From Pseudomonadota bacterium (GTDB lineage: Bacteria > Pseudomonadota > Gammaproteobacteria > Pseudomonadales > Moraxellaceae), in contig JAJXWR010000022.1 in assembly GCA_021781515.1 (NCBI GenBank), positions 1 to 34,740 of the forward strand: a stretch of DNA of 34,740 nucleotides. The letters run 5' to 3'. The notes below the pieces were generated by a model. It was not told the DNA's origin. It was given only the letters and a program-made list of their open reading frames with translations, and did not search any database. This document shows positions 18,991 through 27,211 of the stretch, piece after piece (within the stretch, counting starts at the first letter, position 1; the number at the start of each line of letters is the position of its first letter). The translations under genes were made by a program, and so were the position numbers.

Positions 18991-20010
18991 ATGAAAACCA
19001 TTATTGTTACAGGGATGATTGGGCTTGGGGTAGCGCTTGGTGTCCATGCGGATCAGGAGTGGGAGATCACCACGTCAATGAGTATCTCGGATATGGCCAT
19101 GCAGATTCCTCCTGTGACCCAGCAAATCTGTGTGGCGCAGGGGCAGCAGCCGGATGAACAGGGAATCAAGGCTAACAAGAACTGTAATGTCAGTAATATC
19201 AATCACTCCGGTAATACCATGAGCTTCGACATGAATTGTTCGGGGAAGGTACAAATGACCGGCAAGGGTCGTGTTACTAAAGACGGTGATTCGGCCTATC
19301 AGGGCAGTATGAATATGACCGGATCATTTGGAGATACCAAAACCAGAACCATTCTGATCCAGTACCAGAGTCATAAGGTCGCCGATGCCTGTAGTAATGC
19401 CGGAAATTCCGCTGCTGCTGCTTCTGGAGGAGTGGAGGTGGGTGGTATGGGTGGCAGTGCTAGTCCTTTTGGAGCACTGCTGCAGCGTGAATCCGCCATG
19501 GCAGGGGCAGCCATGGATCAACAGTGTCAGAACCAGTTGGACAAATGGGACCTTCCCTCGGCTTTTATTGGTCCAAATGCCTATTGTAGTGCGCAGGCGG
19601 GCGATTATTGCAAAATAGTTACCCAGGCTTTAAAAAATGCAGATACCAATAAAGTGCAGGCGGTCATGAAAATGCACCCACATTGGCAACAAGCCGGACG
19701 GGCGTGTGGCATTGATACCGATTCGTTGGCGACCAGTGTGTGCAGCACCGCCAAATCAGCCAATGACTGGGCAAGCGTTGCTTCTACCTGCCCGGATGCA
19801 GAAGTATTGGCCAAAGCCCATTGCACGGGTACCGATCGTAATGCGATCAATAGTGGAACTTATGGCCCGTTGTGCCAGGCCTTTCCTAATGAAGTACAAA
19901 TCACCCCGACGCTGTCCGGTGAGTTACAAAGTGCGGGATCCAAGGCTGAAAATGTGGGCGATTCGTTAATCAATGGTGTGGATCGGTTACGGTCTATTTT
20001 CGGGCATTAA
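18991..20010 (+). CDS. DUF3617 exported protein with Cys-rich C-terminal region
   Basis: A 339-residue secreted or periplasmic protein. The signal peptide ends after HA (residue 20), and the mature protein starts with the DUF3617 pattern WEITTSMSI and a QICV cysteine. The DUF3617 part runs to about residue 130. A Ser/Ala/Gly-rich linker (about 135-155) leads into a second half of roughly 165 residues with nine regularly spaced cysteines and no known fold. The usual DUF3617 protein is much shorter. AGGAG precedes the ATG. Function unknown. Confidence 0.8.
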   Translation: MKTIIVTGMIGLGVALGVHADQEWEITTSMSISDMAMQIPPVTQQICVAQGQQPDEQGIKANKNCNVSNINHSGNTMSFDMNCSGKVQMTGKGRVTKDGDSAYQGSMNMTGSFGDTKTRTILIQYQSHKVADACSNAGNSAAAASGGVEVGGMGGSASPFGALLQRESAMAGAAMDQQCQNQLDKWDLPSAFIGPNAYCSAQAGDYCKIVTQALKNADTNKVQAVMKMHPHWQQAGRACGIDTDSLATSVCSTAKSANDWASVASTCPDAEVLAKAHCTGTDRNAINSGTYGPLCQAFPNEVQITPTLSGELQSAGSKAENVGDSLINGVDRLRSIFGH

Positions 20011-20027
20011 TCTCTGAAAATAACGGG

Positions 20028-20672
20028 TTAGAAATAATACGCCAGGGTGGTCATTATTTTAGCCGTGAAGTACATCAGTACGCCGATTCCTCTGGGGAGT
20101 GGACGTCCCCCGGCGGCCAGCGCCATGTCAGCATGGCGCTGTTCATCAGCATGCATTTGCCGCAGAATGCTTCGAGTGCGTAGGTCACTGGGCGGGAGTT
20201 GTTGCAGATGCGTCTCTAGGTGCGATTGTACACGGGCTTCAGTTTCTGCAAGAAAGCCCAGATTAACCGCATCACCGGCCAGACCTGCCAGTGCGCCAAT
20301 GGTCAGGGAAGCGAAGTACCAGAAGAGGTTGAAACGGCTGGTCCGGTAACCGAGCTGCAAAATGCGTTTTTCGCACCATACCAGATGATCCAGTTCCTCA
20401 ATAGCCGCATGCTCCAGTGCATCGCCAATCTCGGGGTGGTGCGCTGTGAACGTCTGACCTTGGTAGAGGCCCTGAGCGCAGACTTCACCGGTGTGATTGA
20501 TGCGCATCAGTCCGGCAATGTGTTTTTTCTGGGAGGCACTCAACGGTTTCTCAGGCAGGTGCTGATCCGGGTGCGGTCGTTGGCTGTTGACACTGCCCGG
20601 AATCAGTGTCTTGCAAGCACGATCTAACTGGATGATCAGCAGGTCTGTCCTGCTGAGTAAGCGGCCAGACAT
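20028..20672 (-). CDS. coq7: Coq7 ubiquinone-biosynthesis hydroxylase
   Basis: A 214-residue di-iron monooxygenase that hydroxylates 2-polyprenyl-3-methyl-6-methoxy-1,4-benzoquinone in late ubiquinone synthesis, an oxygen-dependent step. The ferritin-like iron ligands are visible: E63 in NHTGEV, E93 and H96 in EELDHL, E145, and E177/H180 in DEQRH. A hydrophobic hairpin near 117-140 suits membrane association. It lies 8 bp behind the HIT gene. No strong ribosome binding site is visible, so coupling to the upstream gene is likely. Confidence 0.95.
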   Translation of the reverse strand: MSGRLLSRTDLLIIQLDRACKTLIPGSVNSQRPHPDQHLPEKPLSASQKKHIAGLMRINHTGEVCAQGLYQGQTFTAHHPEIGDALEHAAIEELDHLVWCEKRILQLGYRTSRFNLFWYFASLTIGALAGLAGDAVNLGFLAETEARVQSHLETHLQQLPPSDLRTRSILRQMHADEQRHADMALAAGGRPLPRGIGVLMYFTAKIMTTLAYYF

Positions 20673-20680
20673 GGTGGCGG

Positions 20681-21022
20681 TTAACCCGGTGGCCAGAGTA
20701 GAGGCCGACCTGCCAGTAAGTGCATGTGCACGTGATACACACTTTGCCCCCCGTCCCGATTACAGTTGAGCGTCAGGCGGTACCCTTTGTCAGCGAATCC
20801 CCTGTCATGGGCCAGTTTGGCTGCGACACGGTGCATCAGGGAAAAAACCGTTGTATCCTCAGGTGGAATATCATTCAGCGTGCTGTAATGTGTTTTCGGA
20901 ATAATCAGCATGTGTACCGGAGCCTGAGGAAATAGATCATTGAAAACAATAACATGATCATCTTCATGAACGATATTGGCCGAGACTTCATGCTGGGCTA
21001 TCTGACAGAAAATACAACTCAT
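20681..21022 (-). CDS. HIT family (HinT-like) nucleotide hydrolase
   Basis: A 113-residue histidine-triad protein. The HVHMH active site (97-101) followed by LLAGR and the N-terminal CIFCQI are typical of HinT, which hydrolyses purine nucleoside phosphoramidates. AGGA precedes the ATG at 21022. It sits between an acyltransferase and coq7 on the minus strand; a HIT gene beside coq7 is also known from Pseudomonas, so the pair is conserved rather than acquired. Confidence 0.93.
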   Translation of the reverse strand: MSCIFCQIAQHEVSANIVHEDDHVIVFNDLFPQAPVHMLIIPKTHYSTLNDIPPEDTTVFSLMHRVAAKLAHDRGFADKGYRLTLNCNRDGGQSVYHVHMHLLAGRPLLWPPG

Positions 21023-21060
21023 AGTCGGTGTTCCTGATCACCTGCAACGTGCAGGGAGAA

Positions 21061-23037
21061 TTATGGTATGCATGTATTAATGTTATCACAGTCTTGGGGT
21101 AAAACAATTGCATCCATGAAATCGGCATGGTCTTCCACCCAGCCGGCGCGTAAATGATTTGCATCCTTGTTGACGGGAACGCCTTGTTCATCGACCACTG
21201 AACAAGTGCTTTCGTCACAAAGGCTGTCCATGGGATCAATCCATTGTGCATGGCTATGTAAGGCCGTCGCATAAATCAACGGGCGGGTGGTCTGCATCGC
21301 GGCTTCTACGGCAGTTCTGCGAACCAGTGCATCAGGGCAGTGCAGGAATGGGAGTCGGCGCACTTGATTTTGTGGGATATAGGCGCGGCCGCTGGGGTTG
21401 CTGGCGAGCAGATAGGTTTTTATCCCCTGTGCATGCCAGGCGGCCAATTGTTGTGACAAGTGGAACACCGCTGGATAAAACCCCGGCCAGTGGCGGTAAT
21501 TTTCCCAGAAATTGTCGATGACAATTGCCTTGACCTGCGGATGTTGAGCTATGCGCAGAGCGACTTGATAAAGTCTGGCACAGCCGCCGGCCGGAAACTC
21601 CGGTGCAGCGGGCCGGTTAAGTTCGGGCAGGAAAGGACACCCATCATAAGTAGCAAAAACCAGTGTGTAATGTTCAGGGTGTTCTTGGTAAAGCGATGCC
21701 AGACGTGGCCAGAACTGCTCCATGTGACTATCGCCGAGAAAAACAGTCTGTTCGGCCGAGGTTCCCTGCAATACATTGGTTTTCAGGTGGCTGCCGTCGA
21801 AAGCAATGCCCGGATAATCCCAGTCTCCCGACGCCTCATCCATGGCGGCAAATTGCCGGGCGATCGGCCGGGCAGGAAACCCATTCTGCCATTTGATCCA
21901 GCCCCCGGCACCACCTAGCAGCAATAAAGTCAGCAGCAATACGCTGGTCAGTTTGTCTCTGGAAAAGCGGCCAGAACGGATTGGTTTTTCCACTAGAAGA
22001 TAGGTCAGGCTGGCCAGAAGCCCACTGCAGCCCAGCAGAACGAGGCGTGTCAGCACATTCAGAGAACCATAATTGGCCTGACGGGCAAAAACCAGCAACG
22101 GCCAATGCCAGAGATACAGCGGGTAGCTGATCAATCCAATTTTCACCATCAGCGGATGCCCGAGCAACCGGTGCGTCCAGGTCTTTGGGGGCAGAAAAAT
22201 CAACAGGGTGGCCGAGGCGACTGGAAGTAAGGCCCAGAATCCAGGAAAAGCAGAATCCGGATTTAAAAAGATGACCGGCACCAGCAATAAGGCACTGGCC
22301 AGCAGGCCGAGTAGCGCATTAAATCGAGGTGAATCTGTGCTGAAATGAGGCGCTTGACTGGACCACCAGGCGAGCAGACCTCCGGAGAGCAATTCCCAAA
22401 AGCGGGTCGGAATACTGTAGAACACATTTTCCGGATATTGATGCACCCAATGGCAATTGGTCAGAAAACTGATTAACCAGAGAAAAGCCCAAAAGATAAT
22501 GATCTTGCCAGAGTTGCACACCATTGAACTAATGGCCAGAATGCCCGGCCAGAATAAGTAAAACTGCTCCTCGATGCCTAAAGACCAGAGATGTAATAAC
22601 GGTTTACTGCTAGAGGTGAAGTCAAAATAGCCACTTTGTTCACGCAGTACTTCGTTGGCCACAAACCCGGCACTGGCCGCCGTCAGTGATCCCAGTTGGG
22701 CATATTCACTGGCCATCAGCGTAAACCAGCCGTAAAGCAGACTGCTGAACAGGACGATGGCCAGTGCCGGGAAAATTCGCAGAATACGCCGCTGATAGAA
22801 TTTCAGGACACTGAAGGTGTTGTTCTTGATTTCTCTGAATAAAATGGCGCTGATCAGGTACCCGGAAATAACAAAAAAAATATCAACACCGATAAATCCA
22901 CCGGAGAGATAGGTGGGAAAGGCATGGTAAAAAAGCACCAGAAGTACAGCGACCGCTCGCAGCCCATCGATGTCGGGACGGTAAATTTCCCTGGACACAA
23001 AAGACGGTGCAGACGTATGAGTGGGTGGGGGATGCAC
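21061..23037 (-). CDS. OafA-type membrane O-acyltransferase with SGNH domain
   Basis: A 658-residue two-domain protein. The N-terminal acyltransferase-3 domain begins with PDIDGLRAVAVL and has the catalytic-type H38 in FYHAF, then VDIFFVISGYLI and about ten membrane spans to residue 390. The C-terminal SGNH hydrolase-like domain has GDSH (435-438) and DANHL (625-629), so the Ser-Asp-His set is complete. Such proteins O-acetylate LPS O-antigen or other surface polysaccharides. The GTG at 23037 is preferred, with AGGAGG 12 bp upstream. It is an isolated glycan gene with no glycosyltransferases nearby, so its target is unknown. Confidence 0.9.
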   Translation of the reverse strand: MHPPPTHTSAPSFVSREIYRPDIDGLRAVAVLLVLFYHAFPTYLSGGFIGVDIFFVISGYLISAILFREIKNNTFSVLKFYQRRILRIFPALAIVLFSSLLYGWFTLMASEYAQLGSLTAASAGFVANEVLREQSGYFDFTSSSKPLLHLWSLGIEEQFYLFWPGILAISSMVCNSGKIIIFWAFLWLISFLTNCHWVHQYPENVFYSIPTRFWELLSGGLLAWWSSQAPHFSTDSPRFNALLGLLASALLLVPVIFLNPDSAFPGFWALLPVASATLLIFLPPKTWTHRLLGHPLMVKIGLISYPLYLWHWPLLVFARQANYGSLNVLTRLVLLGCSGLLASLTYLLVEKPIRSGRFSRDKLTSVLLLTLLLLGGAGGWIKWQNGFPARPIARQFAAMDEASGDWDYPGIAFDGSHLKTNVLQGTSAEQTVFLGDSHMEQFWPRLASLYQEHPEHYTLVFATYDGCPFLPELNRPAAPEFPAGGCARLYQVALRIAQHPQVKAIVIDNFWENYRHWPGFYPAVFHLSQQLAAWHAQGIKTYLLASNPSGRAYIPQNQVRRLPFLHCPDALVRRTAVEAAMQTTRPLIYATALHSHAQWIDPMDSLCDESTCSVVDEQGVPVNKDANHLRAGWVEDHADFMDAIVLPQDCDNINTCIP

Positions 23038-23197
23038 GCTGAGAAAAAACCTCCTGATCTTTGGACAGCAAAAGTAGTCGGCATTGGGCTGCCGGTGAAC
23101 CTGCAGTCACAGACATTTGAGAGTAGCACAATCAGTGCGTGGCACAACAGGCGCTGCCGGATATTGAATTGCATTTCGGAATACTGGCAAATGCGGC

Positions 23198-23203
23198 TAT
23201 AAT
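23198..23203 (+). promoter_or_regulatory. -10 element of the PP-loop/TusA transcript
   Basis: A perfect TATAAT hexamer 28 bp upstream of the start codon at 23232. The segment at the 17-bp spacing (TTCGGA, 23175-23180) matches the -35 consensus at only three positions, so activator help or a weak promoter is possible. Confidence 0.5.
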
Positions 23204-23231
23204 TGCTCGCCTGTGCTCACTGGACTGGGAA

Positions 23232-24305
23232 ATGCGCCGTAAAGCTATTGTATTGCTCTCAGGTGGACTGGATTCGATGCTGGCTGCACGTCTGATGCAG
23301 GAGCAGGGAATTATCGTTGAAGGCATCAATTTTTACACTGGATTTTGTATTGAGAATCACACCCGGATGATACAAGGGCATTCGGGTGAACGCCGGCACC
23401 AAGCGCTATGGGTGGCGGAGCGCCTGGACATTCCTTTGCATATCGTCGATGTGAGTGAAGCCTACCATCAGGTGCTGTTACAACCGCAGTATGGCTACGG
23501 TGCCACATTGAATCCTTGTCTGGATTGCAAGATTTTTATGGTGAAGCAGGCGGCGATGTTTCTGGAAAAAGCCACAGAAGTGGCATCGGCCCGGGCGGTT
23601 GATCGGGGGGCGGATTTCCTGGTGACGGGCGAAGTAATTGGTCAGCGCCTTAAGTCCCAGTTAAAATGGACGATGCCGTTGATTGCCCGGGAATCTGGAG
23701 TCAATGATCGGCTGCTCCGGCCATTGTCTGCGCAGATCTTACCGCCGACGTTGCCTGAGCGTGAGGGGTGGGTCGATCGTGCCCGACTTTTTGGGTTCAA
23801 TGGCCGGTCACGTCAACCGCAGATTGAACTGGCGCAGTCGCTCGGGTTTACCGAGTGGGCGCAACCGGCGGGAGGGTGTTGTTTTCTGACGGATGCGGCC
23901 TACAGCCGCAAATTGCAGGATTTGTGGAGTGCCCGTGGGGCTCGGGATTATACCCTTGATGATGTGGTACTACTGAAAGTCGGGCGACATATACGGCCGC
24001 AGCCGCACTTTAAACTGATTATCAGTCGTAACGCAGGAGAAACACAGTTTCTCGAAGGCTACCGCCGCACGTTGTATTCTATGCAGGCGCTGTCGCATGC
24101 AGGTCCGCTGGCGCTGGTTGATGGTGAACTGCGGCCTGAGGATCATCAGGTGGCGGCTCGTATTGTTGCGCGCTACAGCCAGGGAAAAGCGGCGGAGCAG
24201 GTGACGGTGGGTCTGTTTGATCGGCAAAAAATGCTGGAGAGGCGCTGGGAGGTGGTTCCTTTCGCTGCCGGGGACGTGGAAGGGAGTTGGCATGTGGGAT
24301 GCTGA
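23232..24305 (+). CDS. PP-loop thiouridylase (MnmA/ThiI-like) with C-terminal NFACT-R-like region
   Basis: A 357-residue predicted tRNA-thiolation-type enzyme. The ATP PP-loop SGGLDS is at 10-15. A CLDC pair (C96, C99) stands where MnmA-like enzymes carry a catalytic cysteine, and a second pair is at C216-C217 in PAGGCCFLTD. Residues about 245-335 resemble the NFACT-R type RNA-binding domain that I recall being fused to such PP-loop proteins. It differs from standard MnmA, so the modified nucleotide is unknown. The ATG at 23232 places the PP-loop near the N-terminus; the open frame from 23139 is not used. It overlaps tusA by 14 bp. Confidence 0.8.
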   Translation: MRRKAIVLLSGGLDSMLAARLMQEQGIIVEGINFYTGFCIENHTRMIQGHSGERRHQALWVAERLDIPLHIVDVSEAYHQVLLQPQYGYGATLNPCLDCKIFMVKQAAMFLEKATEVASARAVDRGADFLVTGEVIGQRLKSQLKWTMPLIARESGVNDRLLRPLSAQILPPTLPEREGWVDRARLFGFNGRSRQPQIELAQSLGFTEWAQPAGGCCFLTDAAYSRKLQDLWSARGARDYTLDDVVLLKVGRHIRPQPHFKLIISRNAGETQFLEGYRRTLYSMQALSHAGPLALVDGELRPEDHQVAARIVARYSQGKAAEQVTVGLFDRQKMLERRWEVVPFAAGDVEGSWHVGC

Positions 24306-24531
24306 ATTGCTGGATGTCAAGGGGCTGCTGTGCCCTATGCCCATCATTCGTCTGCAGAACCGCAGCCGGGAACTGACTGCAGGTGCCAGGCTGTGGCTGC
24401 AGGCCACGGATGCAGCTGTGTTGCAGGATATTCCTGCTTGGTGCCGGATCCATGGACATGGCCTTGTGCAGCAACAGGAGTTGCATGGAATCTATCATTT
24501 TCTGATACAGTTACACGCTGGCAGAAAATAA
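24292..24531 (+). CDS. TusA-like sulfur carrier protein
   Basis: A 79-residue TusA-family protein. The sulfur-carrying cysteine C14 lies in the invariant CPMP motif (14-17) right after the first strand. TusA proteins accept persulfide sulfur from a desulfurase and pass it on for tRNA thiolation or, in sulfur oxidisers, for sulfane-sulfur traffic. The overlap with the upstream PP-loop gene suggests it donates sulfur to that enzyme. The ATG at 24292 gives the normal family length; the longer frame is inside the upstream gene. Confidence 0.9.
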   Translation: MWDAELLDVKGLLCPMPIIRLQNRSRELTAGARLWLQATDAAVLQDIPAWCRIHGHGLVQQQELHGIYHFLIQLHAGRK

Positions 24532-24550
24532 GTAAAACAGGTCGGTGTTG

Positions 24551-24570
24551 TATTGTATTGTATTGTATTG
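24551..24570 (+). repeat. (TATTG)4 tandem repeat
   Basis: Four perfect copies of the pentamer TATTG lie between tusA and glnA. The last copy runs into the first NtrC-like site, so a change in copy number would shift sequence just upstream of the glnA enhancer. It is non-coding. Confidence 0.9.
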
Positions 24571-24585
24571 CTGTTTTTTGGTGCA
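24569..24585 (+). promoter_or_regulatory. NtrC-like enhancer site 1 of glnA
   Basis: TGCTG-N7-GTGCA, 8 of 10 half-site bases of the NtrC consensus TGCAC-N7-GTGCA. Its centre (24577) is 31 bp from the centre of the second site, three helical turns, as in the tandem enhancer of E. coli glnA. Confidence 0.6.
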
Positions 24586-24599
24586 CATACTAGGTTATG

Positions 24600-24616
24600 T
24601 GCACATTTTTGGTGCT
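24600..24616 (+). promoter_or_regulatory. NtrC-like enhancer site 2 of glnA
   Basis: TGCAC-N7-GTGCT, 9 of 10 half-site bases of the NtrC consensus. The centre (24608) is about 107 bp upstream of the transcription start predicted from the sigma54 element. With site 1 it explains the perfect 9-bp inverted repeat at 24581-24604, which is built from the inner half-sites. That repeat plus the following T-run could also act as a weak terminator for tusA. Confidence 0.7.
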
Positions 24617-24688
24617 GGTTTCGCTACCGGAGAGAGTGGGGGGATTTTTAAGGCACTGAAAAAATGGACGATCGTATCTTTTTTGATA

Positions 24689-24704
24689 TGGTACGTTTTT
24701 TGCT
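24689..24704 (+). promoter_or_regulatory. Sigma54 -24/-12 promoter of glnA
   Basis: TGGTAC, then GTTTT, then TTGCT. The GG (24690-24691) and GC (24702-24703) dinucleotides have the required 10-bp spacing, and the G after TAC also fits the consensus TGGCACG-N4-TTGCW. The start of transcription should be near 24715, giving a leader of about 85 nt. A 5-bp inverted repeat with 3-nt loop (24707-24719) lies at the start site. Confidence 0.75.
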
Positions 24705-24801
24705 TTCCGCCAATGGCGGTGTAGTAAGGCAAGACTCTCGGGCCTTGGGGTATTTTCTGAAACAAACAACATATGTCACGGTACAGGTTGGGAGGACCAA
24801 T

Positions 24802-26211
24802 ATGTCAAACAAGACATTAGATTTGATCAAACAGAGTGAAGCGAATTGGGTGGATTTCCGGTTTACGGATACCCGTGGCAAAGAGCAGCATGTCTCCTAT
24901 CCGGCAGCGACGGTAGATGCAGATACGTTTGTTACTGGTAAAATGTTCGATGGCTCCTCGATTTCCGGATGGAAAGGCATTGAGGCCTCAGATATGATTC
25001 TGATGCCGGAGGCTGATTCTGCATTTCTGGATCCGTTTTTTGAGGAACCCACAGTGGTTGTGCGCTGTGACGTTATTGAACCATCCACAATGCAGGGTTA
25101 TGAGCGCGATCCACGTTCGCTGGCGAAACGGGCCGAGGCTTATCTGATCTCCACAGGAATTGCAGACACGGCTTATTTTGGACCGGAGCCAGAATTCTTT
25201 GTATTTGACGAAGTCAAATTTTCCGTTGACATGAGCGGTGCTCGCCACACTATTTATGCCGAAGAAGCGGCCTGGTCAACAGACAAAGACTATGAGGGGG
25301 GCAATTGTGGGCATCGTCCACGTGTTAAAGGGGGTTATTTTCCAGTACCTCCCGTAGATTCAGGTCAGGATTTGCGGGTGTCGATGTGTAATGCCATCGA
25401 AGCCATGATGGGGCCGGGGCGCCTGGAAGTGCACCACCACGAAGTGGCCTCCTGTCAGAGCGAAATAGGGGTCTCTTTCAATACCCTGGTAAAAAAAGCC
25501 GATGAAGTTCAGATTCTTAAGTATGCAGTCTGGAATACGGCCCACTCGTATGGCAAGACGGCAACCTTTATGCCAAAACCCATTGTCGGCGATAATGGTT
25601 CAGGTATGCACGTGCACCAGTCGCTATCCAAGGGAGGTGTCAACCTTTTTGCGGGTGATCTGTACGGTGGCTTATCGGAACTGGCATTGTATTATATCGG
25701 TGGCATTATCAAGCATGCGCGGGCATTGAATGCCATTACCAACCCACTGACCAATAGCTACAAGCGTCTGGTACCGCATTTTGAGGCACCAATCATGCTG
25801 GCTTATTCGGCCCGTAACCGTTCTGCGTCAATTCGTATTCCTTACGTCTCCAATCCCAAAGGACGGCGTATTGAAACACGTTTCCCGGATCCGGGAGCCA
25901 ATCCCTACCTGGCTTTTGCAGCATTGATGATGGCGGGGCTGGATGGAATTCAGAACAAGATTCATCCGGGCGATGCCATGGACAAAAATCTTTATGATCT
26001 TCCCCCAGAAGAAGAAGCCAAGGTGCCAACCGTTGCACATAGTCTGGAAATGGCGCTGGAAGCGTTGGAAAACGACCACGAGTTCTTGCTGAAAGGCGGA
26101 GTATTTACACGGGAATATCTGGATTCCTACATCGAACTGAAGCAGGAAGAAGTGCGTCGACTCAATACCACGACACATCCTGTGGAATTTGAAATGTACT
26201 ATAGTCTGTAA
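24802..26211 (+). CDS. glnA: Glutamine synthetase type I (GlnA)
   Basis: A 469-residue enzyme making glutamine from glutamate, ammonia and ATP, identical in length to E. coli GlnA. The [10 protein letters not shown] segment, GPEPEFF, the [10 protein letters not shown] loop and the ATP-region KPSMLGG-like and NRSASIRIP segments follow the GSI-beta pattern. Y398 in NLYDLPPEE is the adenylylation site, so GlnE-type control is expected. GGAGG lies 6 bp before the ATG at 24802; the open frame from 24664 spans the promoter and is rejected. Transcription is probably driven by sigma54 and NtrC. Confidence 0.98.
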   Translation: MSNKTLDLIKQSEANWVDFRFTDTRGKEQHVSYPAATVDADTFVTGKMFDGSSISGWKGIEASDMILMPEADSAFLDPFFEEPTVVVRCDVIEPSTMQGYERDPRSLAKRAEAYLISTGIADTAYFGPEPEFFVFDEVKFSVDMSGARHTIYAEEAAWSTDKDYEGGNCGHRPRVKGGYFPVPPVDSGQDLRVSMCNAIEAMMGPGRLEVHHHEVASCQSEIGVSFNTLVKKADEVQILKYAVWNTAHSYGKTATFMPKPIVGDNGSGMHVHQSLSKGGVNLFAGDLYGGLSELALYYIGGIIKHARALNAITNPLTNSYKRLVPHFEAPIMLAYSARNRSASIRIPYVSNPKGRRIETRFPDPGANPYLAFAALMMAGLDGIQNKIHPGDAMDKNLYDLPPEEEAKVPTVAHSLEMALEALENDHEFLLKGGVFTREYLDSYIELKQEEVRRLNTTTHPVEFEMYYSL

Positions 26212-26244
26212 TTATTGGCTGTTATCAACGCGCTGCGTTAACTT

Positions 26245-26268
26245 CCGGGGATGTTTTTACATTCCCGG
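26245..26268. terminator. Hairpin between glnA and HAD gene
   Basis: A 10-bp stem with one G-U pair (CCGGGGATGT / ACATTCCCGG) and a TTTT loop, 33 bp after the glnA stop. No T-run follows on either strand, so it is at best a weak or bidirectional terminator. It includes the stop codon of the convergent HAD gene. Confidence 0.45.
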
Positions 26269-26925
26269 ATTGTTATTGCGGAGACTGATTTGCGGCCAGC
26301 CCCTTTTAATGGCTTCACCTTGAAGTTTTGCATCGGCATCAACCACCACCGCTTCGTTGGCCCAGGTGAGTAGCGGTAAATCGTTAAATGAGTCGGAGTA
26401 AAAACGGCTGTATATGCCGTTCAACTGCTGTGCGCCGAGCCATTCTTCAACCCGTTGGACCTTACCCTGTTGAAAACAGGGTATTCCACTGATCCTGCCG
26501 GTATAACGCCCTTCAATGACTTCCCCTTCGGTGGCAATCAGGTGGGGCACGTTGAGCAAACGGGCAATTGGTTCAGTAATAAAACGGTTGGTGGCGGTAA
26601 CAATGACCAGTGTATCCCCAGCCTGTCGATGTTGTTCCAACAACTCGATTGCCGCAGGCAATACCAAGGGTTTGATCACTTCATCAACGTAGGTTTGTTG
26701 CAGCGTCGCCAGTTCGATGGGTGCGCGACCGCAGAGCGGCTGTAAAACAAACTGGCTGTAAGCCAGAATATCCAGCGTTCCACTACAATAGTCGGCATAA
26801 AACCGGTCGTTTTGCTGACGGTGTGACTGAGCGTCCACCCAGCCAATATGGGCCAGATAATCACCGAATGCATGGTCAGAGTCACCGGCCAGCAAGGTGT
26901 TATCCAGATCAAAAAGTGCAAGCAT
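26257..26925 (-). CDS. HAD-IB family phosphatase (SerB-like)
   Basis: A 222-residue HAD subfamily IB hydrolase. Motif I is DLDNTL (6-11), the cap follows, motif II is in VTATN, a GKVQRV lysine is the motif III candidate and YSDSFNDLPLL is motif IV. Substrates in this subfamily include phosphoserine and histidinol phosphate, but sequence alone does not decide. It is convergent with glnA and divergent from rppH; similar HAD genes sit next to rppH-ptsP in other gammaproteobacteria. The gene ends within the hairpin after glnA. Confidence 0.85.
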   Translation of the reverse strand: MLALFDLDNTLLAGDSDHAFGDYLAHIGWVDAQSHRQQNDRFYADYCSGTLDILAYSQFVLQPLCGRAPIELATLQQTYVDEVIKPLVLPAAIELLEQHRQAGDTLVIVTATNRFITEPIARLLNVPHLIATEGEVIEGRYTGRISGIPCFQQGKVQRVEEWLGAQQLNGIYSRFYSDSFNDLPLLTWANEAVVVDADAKLQGEAIKRGWPQISLRNNNPGM

Positions 26926-27147
26926 GGGTGATCCTTCATGAGAGGCAGGCAGTTGATCCGGTCAAAAAAACAAGGGGCGTAACGGCTTGCAGTATACCAT
27001 GTGCCCCGAAAAAAAATGGAGTTGTGCTGGGAATGCTGGAGATAATTTAAAAAACAGTGGGTTAAATGGATGTCGCAGAGAATGCCCCAGTTACTTAAAG
27101 TTTTTATAAGGTGTTTTAAGGCGGTTGCCCATGAATTATCTCACCGC

Positions 27148-27177
27148 TTGGCAGAAATTCGTTCTAGTATTTATAAG
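27148..27177 (+). promoter_or_regulatory. Possible sigma70 promoter of rppH
   Basis: TTGGCA (27148-27153) and TATAAG (27172-27177) with an 18-bp spacer, 34 bp upstream of the GTG start of rppH. Each hexamer deviates from consensus in two or fewer positions or nearly so; no experimental support. Confidence 0.4.
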
Positions 27178-27211
27178 ATAATGATTTGGTTATTTTTTGA
27201 ATGGTGGATTT

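Noticed and set aside
21460-21918. 152-codon plus-strand frame inside the acyltransferase gene
   Set aside because: Antisense to the SGNH domain, which has intact catalytic motifs; the frame is a shadow.
23970-24498. Two long minus-strand frames opposite the PP-loop/TusA genes
   Set aside because: The plus strand carries intact motifs of both proteins; the minus frames show none.
24581-24604. Inverted repeat read as a simple tusA terminator
   Set aside because: The stem is AT-rich, and the sequence is better explained by two adjacent NtrC half-sites; a terminator role remains only as a secondary possibility.
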